From contig NZ_CP089746.1 of assembly GCF_029541745.1 (NCBI RefSeq), forward strand, positions 8,164,344 through 8,228,343: a stretch of DNA of 64,000 bases. The letters run 5' to 3'. This DNA comes from Streptomyces sp. LX-29 (GTDB lineage: Bacteria > Actinomycetota > Actinomycetes > Streptomycetales > Streptomycetaceae). The notes beneath the pieces are model-generated. The model was given only the letters and a program-made list of their open reading frames with translations, was not told the DNA's origin and did not search any database. Shown piece by piece: positions 1-8,548 of this stretch; position 1 is the stretch's first letter; each line of letters starts with the position of its first letter. A program made the position numbers and the translations under genes.

Positions 1-2
1 AC

Positions 3-65
3 GTGGTCTACCGGGGCGAGGGTGCGGAGCAGATCCTCGCCACCTATGGCCATCACGACGGCTGA
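3..65 (+). CDS. C-terminal end of an unidentified protein (start lies left of the window)
   Basis: An open frame enters from the left edge and reads 20 codons to TGA, ending in LATYGHHDG. It converges on the MurG-like gene with two bases between the stop codons, which supports a real gene end. Too little is visible to name a family. Confidence 0.55.
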   Translation: MVYRGEGAEQILATYGHHDG

Positions 66-67
66 CG

Positions 68-1168
68 CTAGCTGCGCCGGCGCAGCGGGGCCCCGGCTTC
101 CACCGTGATCTTCGCGATGCGGGCGGCGGCGGCGTGCACCCGCTCCCGGTCGGCCCCAGGCTGGCGGTTTCCCATGGTGGGGACGAGGTCCTCGCAGGCT
201 CCGAGGAGCGCGGCCCCGCCCGTCAGTCGCTCGTCATCGGGAAGAACCAGGCACCGGCCTGCCCTGCGGGCGGCGTAAGCGTGTGCATTCTCGATCTGGT
301 CTCCTCGGCTGACGGAGGCGGGCAGAGGGATGAGGACCGCCGGCAGGTCGAGCGCCTCAAGTTCTGCCAGCGTCGTCGCGCCGGCCCGACCGATGACGAG
401 GTCGGCGAGGGCCAGGGCGTCGGGCATCTCGTCGTGAAGGTATTCGAGCTGCGTGTACCCCTGTCGGCCGCTCAGGGAGTCGTCGACGTTCCCTCGTCCG
501 CACACGTGGACGACGGCGAAACGAGCGCACAGCGCGTCGAGTTGGGAGCGCACTGCGTCGTTGATGCGCTGCGAACTGCTGCTGCCGCAGAAGATGAGCA
601 GGACGGGGGTGTGGCGGGGGATCTGCAGGCGGGCCCGGAGGCGCTCCGGCTCGCCGTCGGCCAGTTCGGTGCGCAACGGCAGACCGGTGACCTGTGCCTT
701 CCTTTGCAACCAGCCGGGGGCGTTGGCGGGTAGCGGAACGGAGAGACAGACGGTCGTGGCGAGCCGGGCAAGGATCTTGTTTGCCAGCCCCAGGGAGCGG
801 TCGGACTTGTGGATGACCACCGGGATCTGGCACAGGGCGGCGGCGATGCCGACCGGGACGGATACGTAGGAGCCCTTGGAGAACAGCACGTCGGGCCGCT
901 CGCGTCGCAGGGCCCTATAGGCGGCGAGGATGCCGCGGATCACCGTGATCGGCATGACGAGGTTGCCCCACGAGCGGTGGCGGCGCAGTCCGGCGGACGG
1001 GACGGAGCGGAAGGGGATCCCGGCACGGTGCGCATATTCGTGCTCGATGCTGCCGTCACGGCCAAGGAAGACCCCCAGCTGGGCGCCCAGAGCTGCGAGT
1101 TGGTCGCCGACGGCGAGGGCGGGCACGACGTGGCCGGCGCTGGCGCCGCCCGTGATGGCAATCTTCAT
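68..1168 (-). CDS. MurG-type (GT28) UDP-sugar glycosyltransferase
   Basis: Predicted GT-B glycosyltransferase of the MurG family. The family's known reaction is transfer of GlcNAc from UDP-GlcNAc to lipid I on the inner face of the membrane. The N-terminus has the glycine-rich acceptor loop GGASAGHVVPALAV (residues 7-20), a variant of GGTGGHxxPxxA. The C-terminal half has the donor-site segment RAGATTLAELEALDLP. At 366 residues it is full MurG length. The ATG at 1168 was chosen because the family begins MKIxxTGG and GGA lies about 9 nt upstream; an ATG at 1315 would add 49 unconserved residues. No division or cell-wall genes flank it, so it is probably not the housekeeping murG. It may have belonged to the decayed cluster at 1.5-4.6 kb, where it is the only intact gene. 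The acceptor is unknown. Confidence 0.8.
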   Translation of the reverse strand: MKIAITGGASAGHVVPALAVGDQLAALGAQLGVFLGRDGSIEHEYAHRAGIPFRSVPSAGLRRHRSWGNLVMPITVIRGILAAYRALRRERPDVLFSKGSYVSVPVGIAAALCQIPVVIHKSDRSLGLANKILARLATTVCLSVPLPANAPGWLQRKAQVTGLPLRTELADGEPERLRARLQIPRHTPVLLIFCGSSSSQRINDAVRSQLDALCARFAVVHVCGRGNVDDSLSGRQGYTQLEYLHDEMPDALALADLVIGRAGATTLAELEALDLPAVLIPLPASVSRGDQIENAHAYAARRAGRCLVLPDDERLTGGAALLGACEDLVPTMGNRQPGADRERVHAAAARIAKITVEAGAPLRRRS

Positions 1169-1468
1169 CTGCACCATTCCGTGATCGTGGCGGCCAGCTG
1201 CCGAATCGAATTCAACAGCGGCAGAAAGCCTTGCGTTCAAGGTCTCGTGAGGGCTTTTGAGTCGGGTCGGCTGGATTCGAACCAGCTCCTCGGCGACGCT
1301 TTTGCCGTGCTCCACCGATTGAGCTACGACCCGTTCGCTTGGCGACGTTCATCAAGCTAGAGGGCGGTTGGGGCGACCGTCGACCAGGGCGCGAATTTGA
1401 GCGAAGGAAAATTCATGCGCGTTCAGCAGCAGTTTTGCATGTCACTTATTCGGTGATTAGGTAGCGCT

Positions 1469-1508
1469 AATAGCGCCGCCCGTCTTCGATGAATACAGCG
1501 GCGCTATT
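1469..1508. terminator. 11-bp perfect inverted repeat, probable transcription terminator
   Basis: AATAGCGCCGC at 1469-1479 pairs perfectly with GCGGCGCTATT at 1498-1508 across an 18-nt loop. It lies just downstream (minus strand) of the broken prolyl-tRNA synthetase-like gene and upstream of the MurG-like gene. There is no T-tract, as is usual in high-GC actinobacteria. It could also be an operator. Confidence 0.5.
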
Positions 1509-1536
1509 GGGCGTTTCTGGTTCGGTTCTCTGTCCG

Positions 1537-3202
1537 CTATGGGGCGGCCGTGATCTGGTGGATGTGACTGGATGTAGCGGTGGTGGTGCGGCCCGTCCAG
1601 CGGTTGATGACCTCGAGCTCGTCGGTGGGCCGGTCAGGGGACAGAACGATGGTGTGGGGCAGGCCGAGCAGGCGGGCGTAGCGCAGCTTGTCTCCGGCGG
1701 GAAGCGGCCGGTCGTCGACGAGGACGCGCCTGTTGTGTGTGAGGAGCTGCGCGGTCAGCTATTCGGCCTGCTTGCGCATTTCGGTCCGGTCGGCGCGCAG
1801 GACGGTGAGGTGGAGGTCGGCGGGGCCGGTGCCGGGTTTCCAGCGCAGTCCGTGATGGTCACGGTGGAGTTCGGCGGCGGTCTGCAGGCAGCGGGTGATG
1901 CCGATTCCGGAGCAGGCCATCCACGGGGTGGCTAGCTGGCCGTGCTGGTCGGTGAAGGTGAGGTTCATGGGTCGGGAGTACTGGGTGCCGAGTTCGAAGA
2001 CGTGGGCGACTTCGACAGCCCGGGTGCTGCGGAGGTGGCCCAGCTTGCAGGCTCCGCAGCGGCCGGCCTCGGTGGCGTGGTGGAGGTCGGTTCCGTAGGG
2101 GGTGAGGGCGGGCAGTCCGCAGGCGCCGCTCCACCGGATGCTGGGGAGGAGTCCGTCGTGGCCGTCGGAGATAGAGAACTCCTCGAGGTCGGCGGCGGAG
2201 CGGTCGTAGAGGGCCAGGACATCGGGCGCGGCGGCTGCGTCCCAGGGGGTGAGGGTGCCGGCTTCCTTGCCGAGGAGTTCAGGGAGGCGTTTTGGGCCGA
2301 GGAGGGCGACATGGGTGGCGCCGGTGGCGGCGGCGACCTTGCGGAGGCTGACCTGGAGGTCGGAGCGGATAGCGACGGTGGCTGCCTGGGTTCCGTCATC
2401 GGGAAGGGTGAGGGCGACGGCGATGACATTGACGACCGGGTCTTTCCCTGCCGGCGGGGGATGCGAGGCGGTGACGGCCCCGTCGCCGCGGTTGCCGCAG
2501 TGGTCGCAGACCACGATGGTGCTCTGCCCGGTACCGGACAGCACGAGGTGCTCGGTGCTGGGGCCGGTGGAGATGCTGCCACCGTCGGCAGGCGCCTGGA
2601 AGACCCCGGTCAGGCCCATTGCCGGTGAGCGCTGCGGTGACCGCCTCGTTGAGGAAGGCGACCGACTCCTGCATGCCCTCCGGGGAAGCGTCGAAGGTGT
2701 AGGCGTCGGCCATGGTGAACTCACGGCCCCGCATCAGACCGCCCCGGGGGGCGACCTCGTCGCGGAACTTCGTCGTGCTCAGCGAGAGGCGGACGGGCAG
2801 GTCTCGGAAGGAGCGCAGGTGGTCGCGGACCGTGGCGGCCGCGATCTCCTCCGAGGTGGGCGCCAGGCACAACTCCTCTCCACTGGAGGACTTCACGGTC
2901 AGCAGGGCGCCCTCCTGTCGGTACGCCTCCCACCGGCCGGTCTTCTGCCACAGCTCACGGCTCTGCAGCGTGGGTGCGGCGAAGGTGAGGGCGCCGCGTT
3001 CCTCGAACGCCTGGCGGGCGATGGCGGTCAGGCGGTCGTGCACGCGGACGCCGAGTGGCAGGAGGGTGTGCACGCCGGTCGCTGCGGTGCGGGCGACGAA
3101 CCCGAGAGTCTGCAGCAGGTCGATCGTGGTGGCGTTCGTTTCGCCCGCGCGGGGCCGGACCGGCGGCCACATGCGGCTGGCGTACAGGGGCGTGAGGGTC
3201 AT
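1537..3202 (-). pseudogene. Prolyl-tRNA synthetase-like protein, broken by a frameshift and an in-frame stop
   Basis: Class II aminoacyl-tRNA synthetase of the bacterial ProRS type. In order: an N-terminal catalytic core with CLAPTSEE and RDEVAPRGGLMRGREFTM, an insertion region of about 150 residues, then HVFELGTQYS and the motif 3-like CSGIGITR, then an anticodon-binding domain (VLVDDRPLPAGDKLRYARL). Two lesions are visible. An extra A in the pair at 2619-2620 shifts the frame; removing it joins VTAALTG to MGLTGVFQ. A TAG at 1759-1761 is followed in the same frame by 73 further codons that match the anticodon-binding domain, so CAG to TAG is likely. Intact length would be about 555 residues, near that of normal ProRS. 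Its ATG overlaps the stop of the upstream glycosyltransferase remnant by 4 nt, so they were one operon. It could have been a resistance copy of ProRS or an amide-forming ligase. Confidence 0.8.
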
Positions 3203-3739
3203 CGGTGTTCCTCCAGCACGGTGTGGGACAGGGCGGCGAGCTGTGCGGCCGTCGCCGTGATGTCGTGCCGGCGGGCGTTGGCGGTGGCCGTGGTGTGAAG
3301 GGTCTGCCGCAGCATGGGGTTGGTGGCCAGGCAGTCGATGAGGGCCGCCAAAGCGTGGGCGTCTCCGGGCGGGTAGGCCAGGCCGCCGTAGCCGAGGGTG
3401 CCCTTCATGCCGGGCAGGTCGCCGTACAGGACTGGCAGGCCGTGAGCTTGAGCCTCCACGGCGACCAGCCGTACGCCTCCAACTGGTGGGTGGTGAACAG
3501 CATCGCGTCGAAGTGCGCGAACCGGGCCCACAGGTCTGCGCGGGGCAGGAACGGCTCGAAGGAGATGTCCTCGTCCAGGTGCAGCTCGCCTGCACGCTGC
3601 TGAAGGGCTTCGAGTTCGCTGCCGCTGCCGATAACGGTGAGATGGTGGCGGTCCCGGTCAGCGCGAGCGATTCGATCGCGGTCCGCGTGGACTTGTTGGG
3701 ATCCAGGCGGCCCGCGTGCACCAGACGGAGCTTGACCAT
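3199..3739 (-). pseudogene. GT4 glycosyltransferase, C-terminal half only, two frameshifts
   Basis: Remnant of a group 1 (GT4, GT-B fold) glycosyltransferase. Three reading frames must be joined: MVKLRLVHAGRLDPNKS at the start, then HLTVIGSGSELEALQQRAG to FHFDAMLFTTHQLEAYG-like sequence, then VAVEAQAHGLPVLYGDLPG to the stop. Shifts fall near 3640-3665 and near 3478. HAGRLDPNK and the VEAQAHGLPV segment are typical of the UDP-sugar-binding C-terminal domain. The acceptor-binding N-terminal half is missing, because only about 90 bp separate this piece from the divergent deacetylase remnant. It overlaps the start of the synthetase-like pseudogene by 4 nt. Confidence 0.7.
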
Positions 3740-3831
3740 CCACCCGCCCACTTCCACCCCTACAACACCCCCGGCCGCGCCTAGCCTGGCGGCCACCCAC
3801 CACCGCGTTCGACAGGAAGGCACCCGCCACC

Positions 3832-4609
3832 GTGACCCCACCCCCTTCAGCGACCCGGCCGTCCCTTCTGGGCGTCTTCGGCCATCCGGACGACGAGTCC
3901 CTTCTGGCCGGCGGCGTCCTCGCACAGCACGCCGCCGCGGGCGCGGCGACCGCCGTGGTCACCGCCACCTGGGCCACCGACAGCCACCGGGCCGCCGAAC
4001 TCGTCGACGCCCTGGCCATCCTGGGGGCCGGGGAGCCGCTAATGCTCGGCTTCGCCGACGCCCGCATCCCCGACTCCGCGCCCGGCCGGCCCGGCTGTGC
4101 GACGCTCCGCTGGACGAGGTGGTGGGGCTGATCGTCAGGCACATCCGCACCGTGCGGCCTCAGATCCTGCTCACACACGACGCCTACGGCCAGCTGACCG
4201 GGTTCCCTGTCAAGTCCGCACCCACCAGGCGACCGTGCTGGCCTTCCACGCTGCGGGCCTTGAACACTTCCGCCCGGAGGCCGGAGCGCCGTGGCAGCCC
4301 GAGGCCCTGTACGCGGCCACCCACCCGCACACGGGGGTGGGCGAGCTCGGCCCGCTTCTCGCGCGGGTCAAGACGGCGCTGAGCGTGCCCGACGAGCTGG
4401 TCACCGCGACGGTTGACGTGAGCGGCTAGCTCGAGCAGAAGTGGGCCGCGATCCTGGCCCACCGCAGCGAAGCCGCCCGGGAGCGGTCCCTGCCCGGGAT
4501 CCTCGCCCGCCTGCCGTCAGAGGTGCGGGACTCGATCACCGCGACAGAGCACTTCACCCGCCTGGGCACCGGAGGCGGGCCGGACAAGCTACGGGAGCTG
4601 ACTGCCTGA
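3832..4609 (+). pseudogene. PIG-L/LmbE-family sugar deacetylase, two frameshifts and one in-frame stop
   Basis: The family comprises zinc-dependent N-acetylglucosaminyl deacetylases such as MshB of mycothiol synthesis. The metal-binding motif GHPDDES is at residues 16-22 (family AHPDDE). Later fragments read RPQILLTHDAYGQLTG and then VRTHQATVLAFHAAGLEHF, corresponding to the THDPYGxxGHPDHxxxH region. The frame shifts near 4090 and near 4210. A TAG at 4427-4429 (possibly from TGG) interrupts a frame that runs on as LEQKWAAILAHRSEAARE to TGA at 4607-4609. The GTG start follows AGGAAGG. It is divergent from the glycosyltransferase remnant. With the GT4 and synthetase pieces it suggests a decayed pathway that made an amino-sugar conjugate. 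Confidence 0.75.
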
Positions 4610-4733
4610 TGCGGGCACCGGCCGCTCTCGAGGTGGGCCAAGCCTGAACGTTGCCAACGGCCTGTGCCTATCGGGGGCAGGGCCGCACCCTTCTTTGACG
4701 GTGATGCTGGAGAAGTCAGGGGAGCCGTATGCC

Positions 4734-5051
4734 CTACTCGGTTGCTCTGTGTAGTACACGCTCCGAATCCAAGCTGCACTCCGCAAGGAAATCTTCCAGC
4801 ACCTGGTTGAGATTGACGCCCCCGATGGCGGTCAGTATGTAGCCGGGGGCAGGCGCGTTGTCGAGCTCCCTCACCAGGGCAGCGAGAATGCCCCCGTTGA
4901 GAGCGAAGACGAAGGTGAACCATTCACCGAGGTCGTCTTGGGTCAGCTCAGAGGGCCCCCATCGATCCTCAACTTCTTCCGTTGTGACCCTGATTTGTGC
5001 CACGTATTGCTGAGGGCTTCCACGGAAGCTGGTGGCTTCGACTCTGCGCAT
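4734..5051 (-). CDS. Small acidic protein of unknown function
   Basis: A 105-residue protein with normal actinobacterial codon use and a strong ribosome-binding site (GAGGAGGG, 5-6 nt before ATG). It contains TTEEVEDRWGPSELTQDDLGEWFTF-type sequence rich in acidic and aromatic residues, then a hydrophobic stretch with GYILTAIGGVNLNQVLEDFL. There is no signal peptide or clear membrane segment. I do not recognise the family. Small acidic proteins beside immunity genes are often themselves immunity proteins, but that is inference from position only. Confidence 0.55.
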   Translation of the reverse strand: MRRVEATSFRGSPQQYVAQIRVTTEEVEDRWGPSELTQDDLGEWFTFVFALNGGILAALVRELDNAPAPGYILTAIGGVNLNQVLEDFLAECSLDSERVLHRATE

Positions 5052-5194
5052 GCCACCCTCCTCTGTCTGAAATGCGAGAATCCTAGCAGAGCCCGCCCTG
5101 CCCGGGGCGACACCTTCGGCAGCTGGTCAGGTGAGGCCGGCGGAGGCGTTGTCGTCCCAGCCGTCCTCGCGCTGCATGTACCGTCGCCACCGGG

Positions 5195-5375
5195 CTGACC
5201 CAGAAGAGGCTCGAGTGCGGAGTGCACCGCTTCGTCCAGGCCCTCGAACGCGACATCCGCGCCTGGCCCGCCGGCTGGAACGACCACCTCAAGCCCTTCG
5301 CCTGGACCGAGACCGCGGACGAGACCTTCCACAGCGGCCTACTGCGACCGAATCTCTGATTCGCATCGTGAGCCC
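5195..5375 (+). mobile_element. IS630-family transposase remnant (C-terminal end)
   Basis: The + strand frame reads LTQKRLECGVHRFVQALERD and then AWPAGWNDHLKPFAWTETADE, the conserved C-terminus of IS630-type transposases (LTxKxLRRGVHxS..W..NPKPFVWTKTADEI). A frameshift near the end switches to AYCDRISDS, the usual last residues. The N-terminal DDE domain and both inverted repeats are absent. Confidence 0.7.
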
Positions 5376-5407
5376 TTTGCGTAAACCTTCCCCATGCCTT
5401 CGTCGGG

Positions 5408-5860
5408 TCAGCGAAGCGGTTCGGGCCGCGCGATGAAGCGGGCGAGCTCCTCAGCGGCGCCGCGGGGCAAGTCGGCGACCGCTACCTCCGGCAATCTTCT
5501 GATAACACTGCATAGTCGCGCGGCGGGGTCTGGCAGCAGGGCCCAGGCCGAAGCGGGGGCATTGACGGCGGCAAGCAGGAGGTCGCCCTCATAGAAGTAG
5601 GCGTCAAGCAGCGGCTCCTCAACTAGCAAGCGCACCGCGAGCGGAAGGACATAGGGCAGTGCCACTTGCTGTGAGATGAGGGTGCGCAGATCCGCCGGGT
5701 TAAGTTCACCCAGCGGCACGAGCCGCAACTCATGTACTTTGTGTACCAAATGGGTCGCGCCCGCGGCAGGAGGCGTCCAGCGGGGTGGGTCCAGCTCATC
5801 GAGCGTGCGGTCGAGATGCAGCAGATGGTCCATGGGGTTCATTCTCGCCAGAACAGACAT
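5408..5860 (-). CDS. CdiI_2-type contact-dependent inhibition immunity protein
   Basis: A 150-residue protein resembling the CdiI_2 immunity family. These cytoplasmic proteins protect a cell from a toxin delivered by a neighbour or encoded alongside. Visible family signatures are LDRTLDELDPPRW near the N-terminus, HLVHKVHELRLVPLGELN, then DLRTLISQQVALPYVLPLA and YEGDLLLAAVNAP. The ATG at 5860 has GGAG 11 nt upstream; a second ATG eight codons in is possible. No toxin gene is adjacent, so this is an orphan immunity gene. It lies in a region with two other immunity-type genes. Confidence 0.7.
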   Translation of the reverse strand: MSVLARMNPMDHLLHLDRTLDELDPPRWTPPAAGATHLVHKVHELRLVPLGELNPADLRTLISQQVALPYVLPLAVRLLVEEPLLDAYFYEGDLLLAAVNAPASAWALLPDPAARLCSVIRRLPEVAVADLPRGAAEELARFIARPEPLR

Positions 5861-5914
5861 GCAATCTCCGACTCAGGTCAGTAGTCCAGGCCGCCACCTA
5901 CCTCAGTTGACACC

Positions 5915-6285
5915 GGCCTGGACTGCGCCACCTACCGCAGGTGGCTCGCCGACCGTGCACGGAGCGTCGCGCAGCTGCTGCCGGCTGCCCACGCTCTGCC
6001 CGACGACCAACCTTCCCCGGGCGCCGTCGCTTGGTCCCTGTCCATCGAACGCGCCGATGCCCTGCGCTCCGCCGGCCTGGCTCGCCCCATGCTCCAGTTG
6101 GCAGCCATGCTCGACGCCAACGGCATCCCCGACACGGTCCTGACCAACCCTCTGCCCTCTCCGGCCTCACTGCCCACCGCACCCCCACCCAGCACAACAA
6201 CCCCAAGGAGGCGGAACGGGTCCAGCCCGAAGACGCGCACCTGGCCCTGCGGCCTGCACCGGCTCAGGTCACCCCCGCCACTGGG
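5915..6285 (+). pseudogene. Remnant of an NB-ARC/TPR-type regulatory ATPase
   Basis: The + strand reads ADRARSVAQLLPAAHALPDD, then AWSLSIERADALRSAGLARP and MLQLAAMLDANGIPDTVL. After a frameshift near 6175 it continues LTAHRTPTQHNNPKEAE and VQPEDAHLALR. This pattern is characteristic of the part just after the nucleotide-binding domain in Streptomyces NB-ARC/tetratricopeptide proteins. The P-loop and TPR parts are missing. Not functional. Confidence 0.55.
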
Positions 6286-6288
6286 GAC

Positions 6289-6575
6289 CTGCAATGCCTT
6301 CTCGACGTGCTCACCCTCAAGGTCGCCCTGCTGAGCGTCCTCAAGCAGCCCGCGCGGCGGCCCGTCATCGGCGCCGGCAAGGTGGCCCGTTACTCACCAG
6401 CGATCGCGCGATGGTCAACGGCGACCTGGCATTCGTCCTGCGCCTGGACGGCGAGATCGACGGCGGCATAGCGATCCGTGTCGAGGACGCCCGCATCGCC
6501 GGCCTCTCCTACGTGCGCAACCCCGAGAAGCCGACCCGCGCCGAATCCGAGTCTCCGCTCACCCTGAGCTGGCAT
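6289..6575 (+). pseudogene. Remnant of an ECF41/SigJ-type sigma factor (C-terminal SnoaL-like domain)
   Basis: Two frames together give LLDVLTLKVALLSV and RRPVIGAGKVARY, then after a shift near 6400 MVNGDLAFVLRLDGEIDGG and IRVEDARIAGLSYVRNPEK. This matches the C-terminal SnoaL-like domain of large ECF sigma factors (family ..VNGxPAxVLRxDGExxGVxAxRVxDGRIxxxYxVRNPDKL). The sigma-2 and sigma-4 domains are absent. Confidence 0.6.
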
Positions 6576-6705
6576 GCTGGTGGCGCCATGGCCACCTGGC
6601 ATCAGGGCGACACCCGGCAGGCTGGTAGACCTTCTCCCTCGCCCACAAGCGCAAGGGTTCGTCACGGGACGCCTCACGTCGGAGCGCTGCGTCACCTAGC
6701 CACCG

Positions 6706-6945
6706 TGCGGAACGGCCACTGCCTTCCTCGCCTCAGGCGGGCTGTGGCACCAGTGGAACGACGCCCAGTACACATCGTCGCCGCCGAGCCGGATCATCGA
6801 TGACCTGTGCGCGATCGTGGACCGACGCCAGTCCGCCGACGACACCCCGACACGACGACCTCACCGAGGTGACCAGCACACGATCAGCGGCGGATACCTG
6901 CGGGCCCGGGCGAGCCCGACGTGGAGAGGTTCGCCTGCGCGGTGA
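6706..6945 (+). pseudogene. C-terminal fragment of a DUF6000-like gene (duplicate of the gene at 10811)
   Basis: The frame reads FLASGGLWHQWNDAQY, SSPPSRIIDDLCAIVD and RRQSADDTPTR, almost identical to the end of the DUF6000-like protein at 10811-11437. Here the stop codon of the intact copy (CGG TGA) has become CGA CGA, so the frame runs about 27 codons longer to TGA at 6943-6945. The first two-thirds of the gene are absent. Confidence 0.75.
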
Positions 6946-7000
6946 GCCCTACGATCAGCCCGGCAGTGTGGGCAGGAGATGAGCGCGCTCGGAGCTTCGA
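6711..7000 (+). repeat. Inverted duplication, copy 1 (about 290 bp)
   Basis: This segment matches the reverse complement of 10667-10960 over the 3' end of the DUF6000-like gene and about 150 bp downstream. Matching blocks include CTTCCTCGCCT, CGGGCCCGGGCGAGCCCG and GGAGCTTCGA at the far end. Similarity stops abruptly on both sides. Confidence 0.8.
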
Positions 7001-7126
7001 TGAGCTCTCGCGCACTGCGGCCGGTCACGACTCCGGTTCGAGGCCAACGCTTTGCTCAAGCGACACCGACATGTCTTCGCAGCCAGGTGCTCAGCATCGT
7101 CGGCCGGCAAGGGTTCACTGGACGAT

Positions 7127-7398
7127 ATGGCACAGGCATTCCTGGCGTATGTGTATCCCTGCCCACCCGAACTTGAGGATGGGGGGCCAGCGTGGAGTGA
7201 GATCGTGGAGGTCCGAGAGCTGCCGGTGGACCACGTCATCGCCGACGACGGCGAGGTGCGCGACCATCCGGAGGTTCCCGCTGTCTGAGGAACGGCGGGA
7301 CACAGTCCTACGACGGCTGGGCTACCTGAGGAGCGGTCCATGGGTGGAAATCGGTGACGAGTGCGCGCAAGCCCCTGTAGCCCAGCTACAGCTGTGCT
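7127..7398 (+). pseudogene. Unidentified small gene, apparently frameshifted
   Basis: Two frames with good coding character abut. The first reads MAQAFLAYVYPCPPELED, PAWSEIVEVRELPVDH and DDGEVRDHPEVP to a stop at 7286-7288. The second continues PLSEERRDTVLRRLGYLRSG and WVEIGDECAQAPVA. The joined product would be about 90 residues. The family is unknown. A single-base change near 7270 would restore it. Confidence 0.4.
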
Positions 7399-7404
7399 GA
7401 CTGC

Positions 7405-8548
7405 GCCGTGACCGGCACGGGTGGCTGGCCCGCCCCGTGCGAGACGCCAACGCGTTGACCGCTGGCACAGGAGACTGCCGCTTCGGGCTGCTGGAGGCGC
7501 ATCGCGCGGTCCGTGCACCACCACCCCGTCATGGCCTGGCACGCTGCCGCAGGCGACGACGCGCAGCAGATGGTGACCGCCCTCGCCCCGACACCGGCGG
7601 CTTCGTTGCCTTCCTCACCTGGGATCTGGGCATGGCCGATATCCGCCTTCGCTGAAGCCCGCGCCGCGTGGCCAACCACCACCGTCCGGGGATCGGCGGA
7701 GGTCCTCACCGCCAGCGCCCGCGTCCACGCCGCCCGCGGTGACCGCGGCCTGGCAGCGCACCTGGCTTCTATCAGGAGCCCTGATCAACCCCTGGAGCAG
7801 GGTACAGGTCAGCGCGCCCACGGGCCCCACCACTTGGGTGGCAGCGGTTCGGCTGGACGCGATGTCGGCTGATCAGGGTGAAGTCCGAGTCGTCGCAAGG
7901 CGTCCCCGTGAACGCGGACGATGATCGTGCCGTGCCAGTGCCCGTCGGAACGCACACCGCACATATGGTCAATCCGAACATCCTGGTCGACAAAGGGGCA
8001 CCAATCGATTCCCCGATCACGCAGTCAAACCGACATCAGCTGGCCGGGCCGCGGGCAGCCAGCGACGTTCTCGAAAGAGAAGAGGGTCACCCAGTCAGAG
8101 GCGTGTCCGTTCATGGCCGCCATCATGCCGCATTGCGAGCAGTCAGACGCGGTGCGGGCACAGAACAGCACACATGTCACGAATAAGGATGCCATCGGCA
8201 GCTGCGGTCCCGGGTGATCTCCAGCCTCGGGGAACAGCCATACAGCCATAGGCCGTGGCGGAGATTCCACGCGAAGCACGGGATCGGCAGCTTAGTTCCC
8301 GGACGGCTTAGTACCCGAAGTCGCCTGCGGAACTGGAGGAGGTGGCGTACTGGCCGTGATGGAGGATGCTGCGCCCTGGACGTGACCGACGCCCCGCGCT
8401 GGGAGCGCGCCCAGCGGACTGCGGCCCGGTGCCAGCCCCACGAACCCCGGCCCGCGCCCACTGCCGAACCCGAACGCTGCGGCCGTCGCGTCGTGCCCGC
8501 GCCGACTGACGCCCGGTGGCCCTCTCTGCATGGGGAGGTGAGTGGCCC
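7405..8548. other. 1.1-kb stretch without a supportable gene
   Basis: Open frames occur on both strands but none keeps coding character over its length. The best candidate is on the minus strand at about 8025-8240 (an 80-codon frame with CARTASDCSQCGMMAAMNGH), but no ribosome-binding site or family match supports it. The stretch may consist of further decayed genes. Confidence 0.4.

Noticed and set aside
8025..8279. 84-codon minus-strand frame with several Cys
   Set aside because: No ribosome-binding site, no recognised family and no context; kept only as a note within the unassigned stretch.
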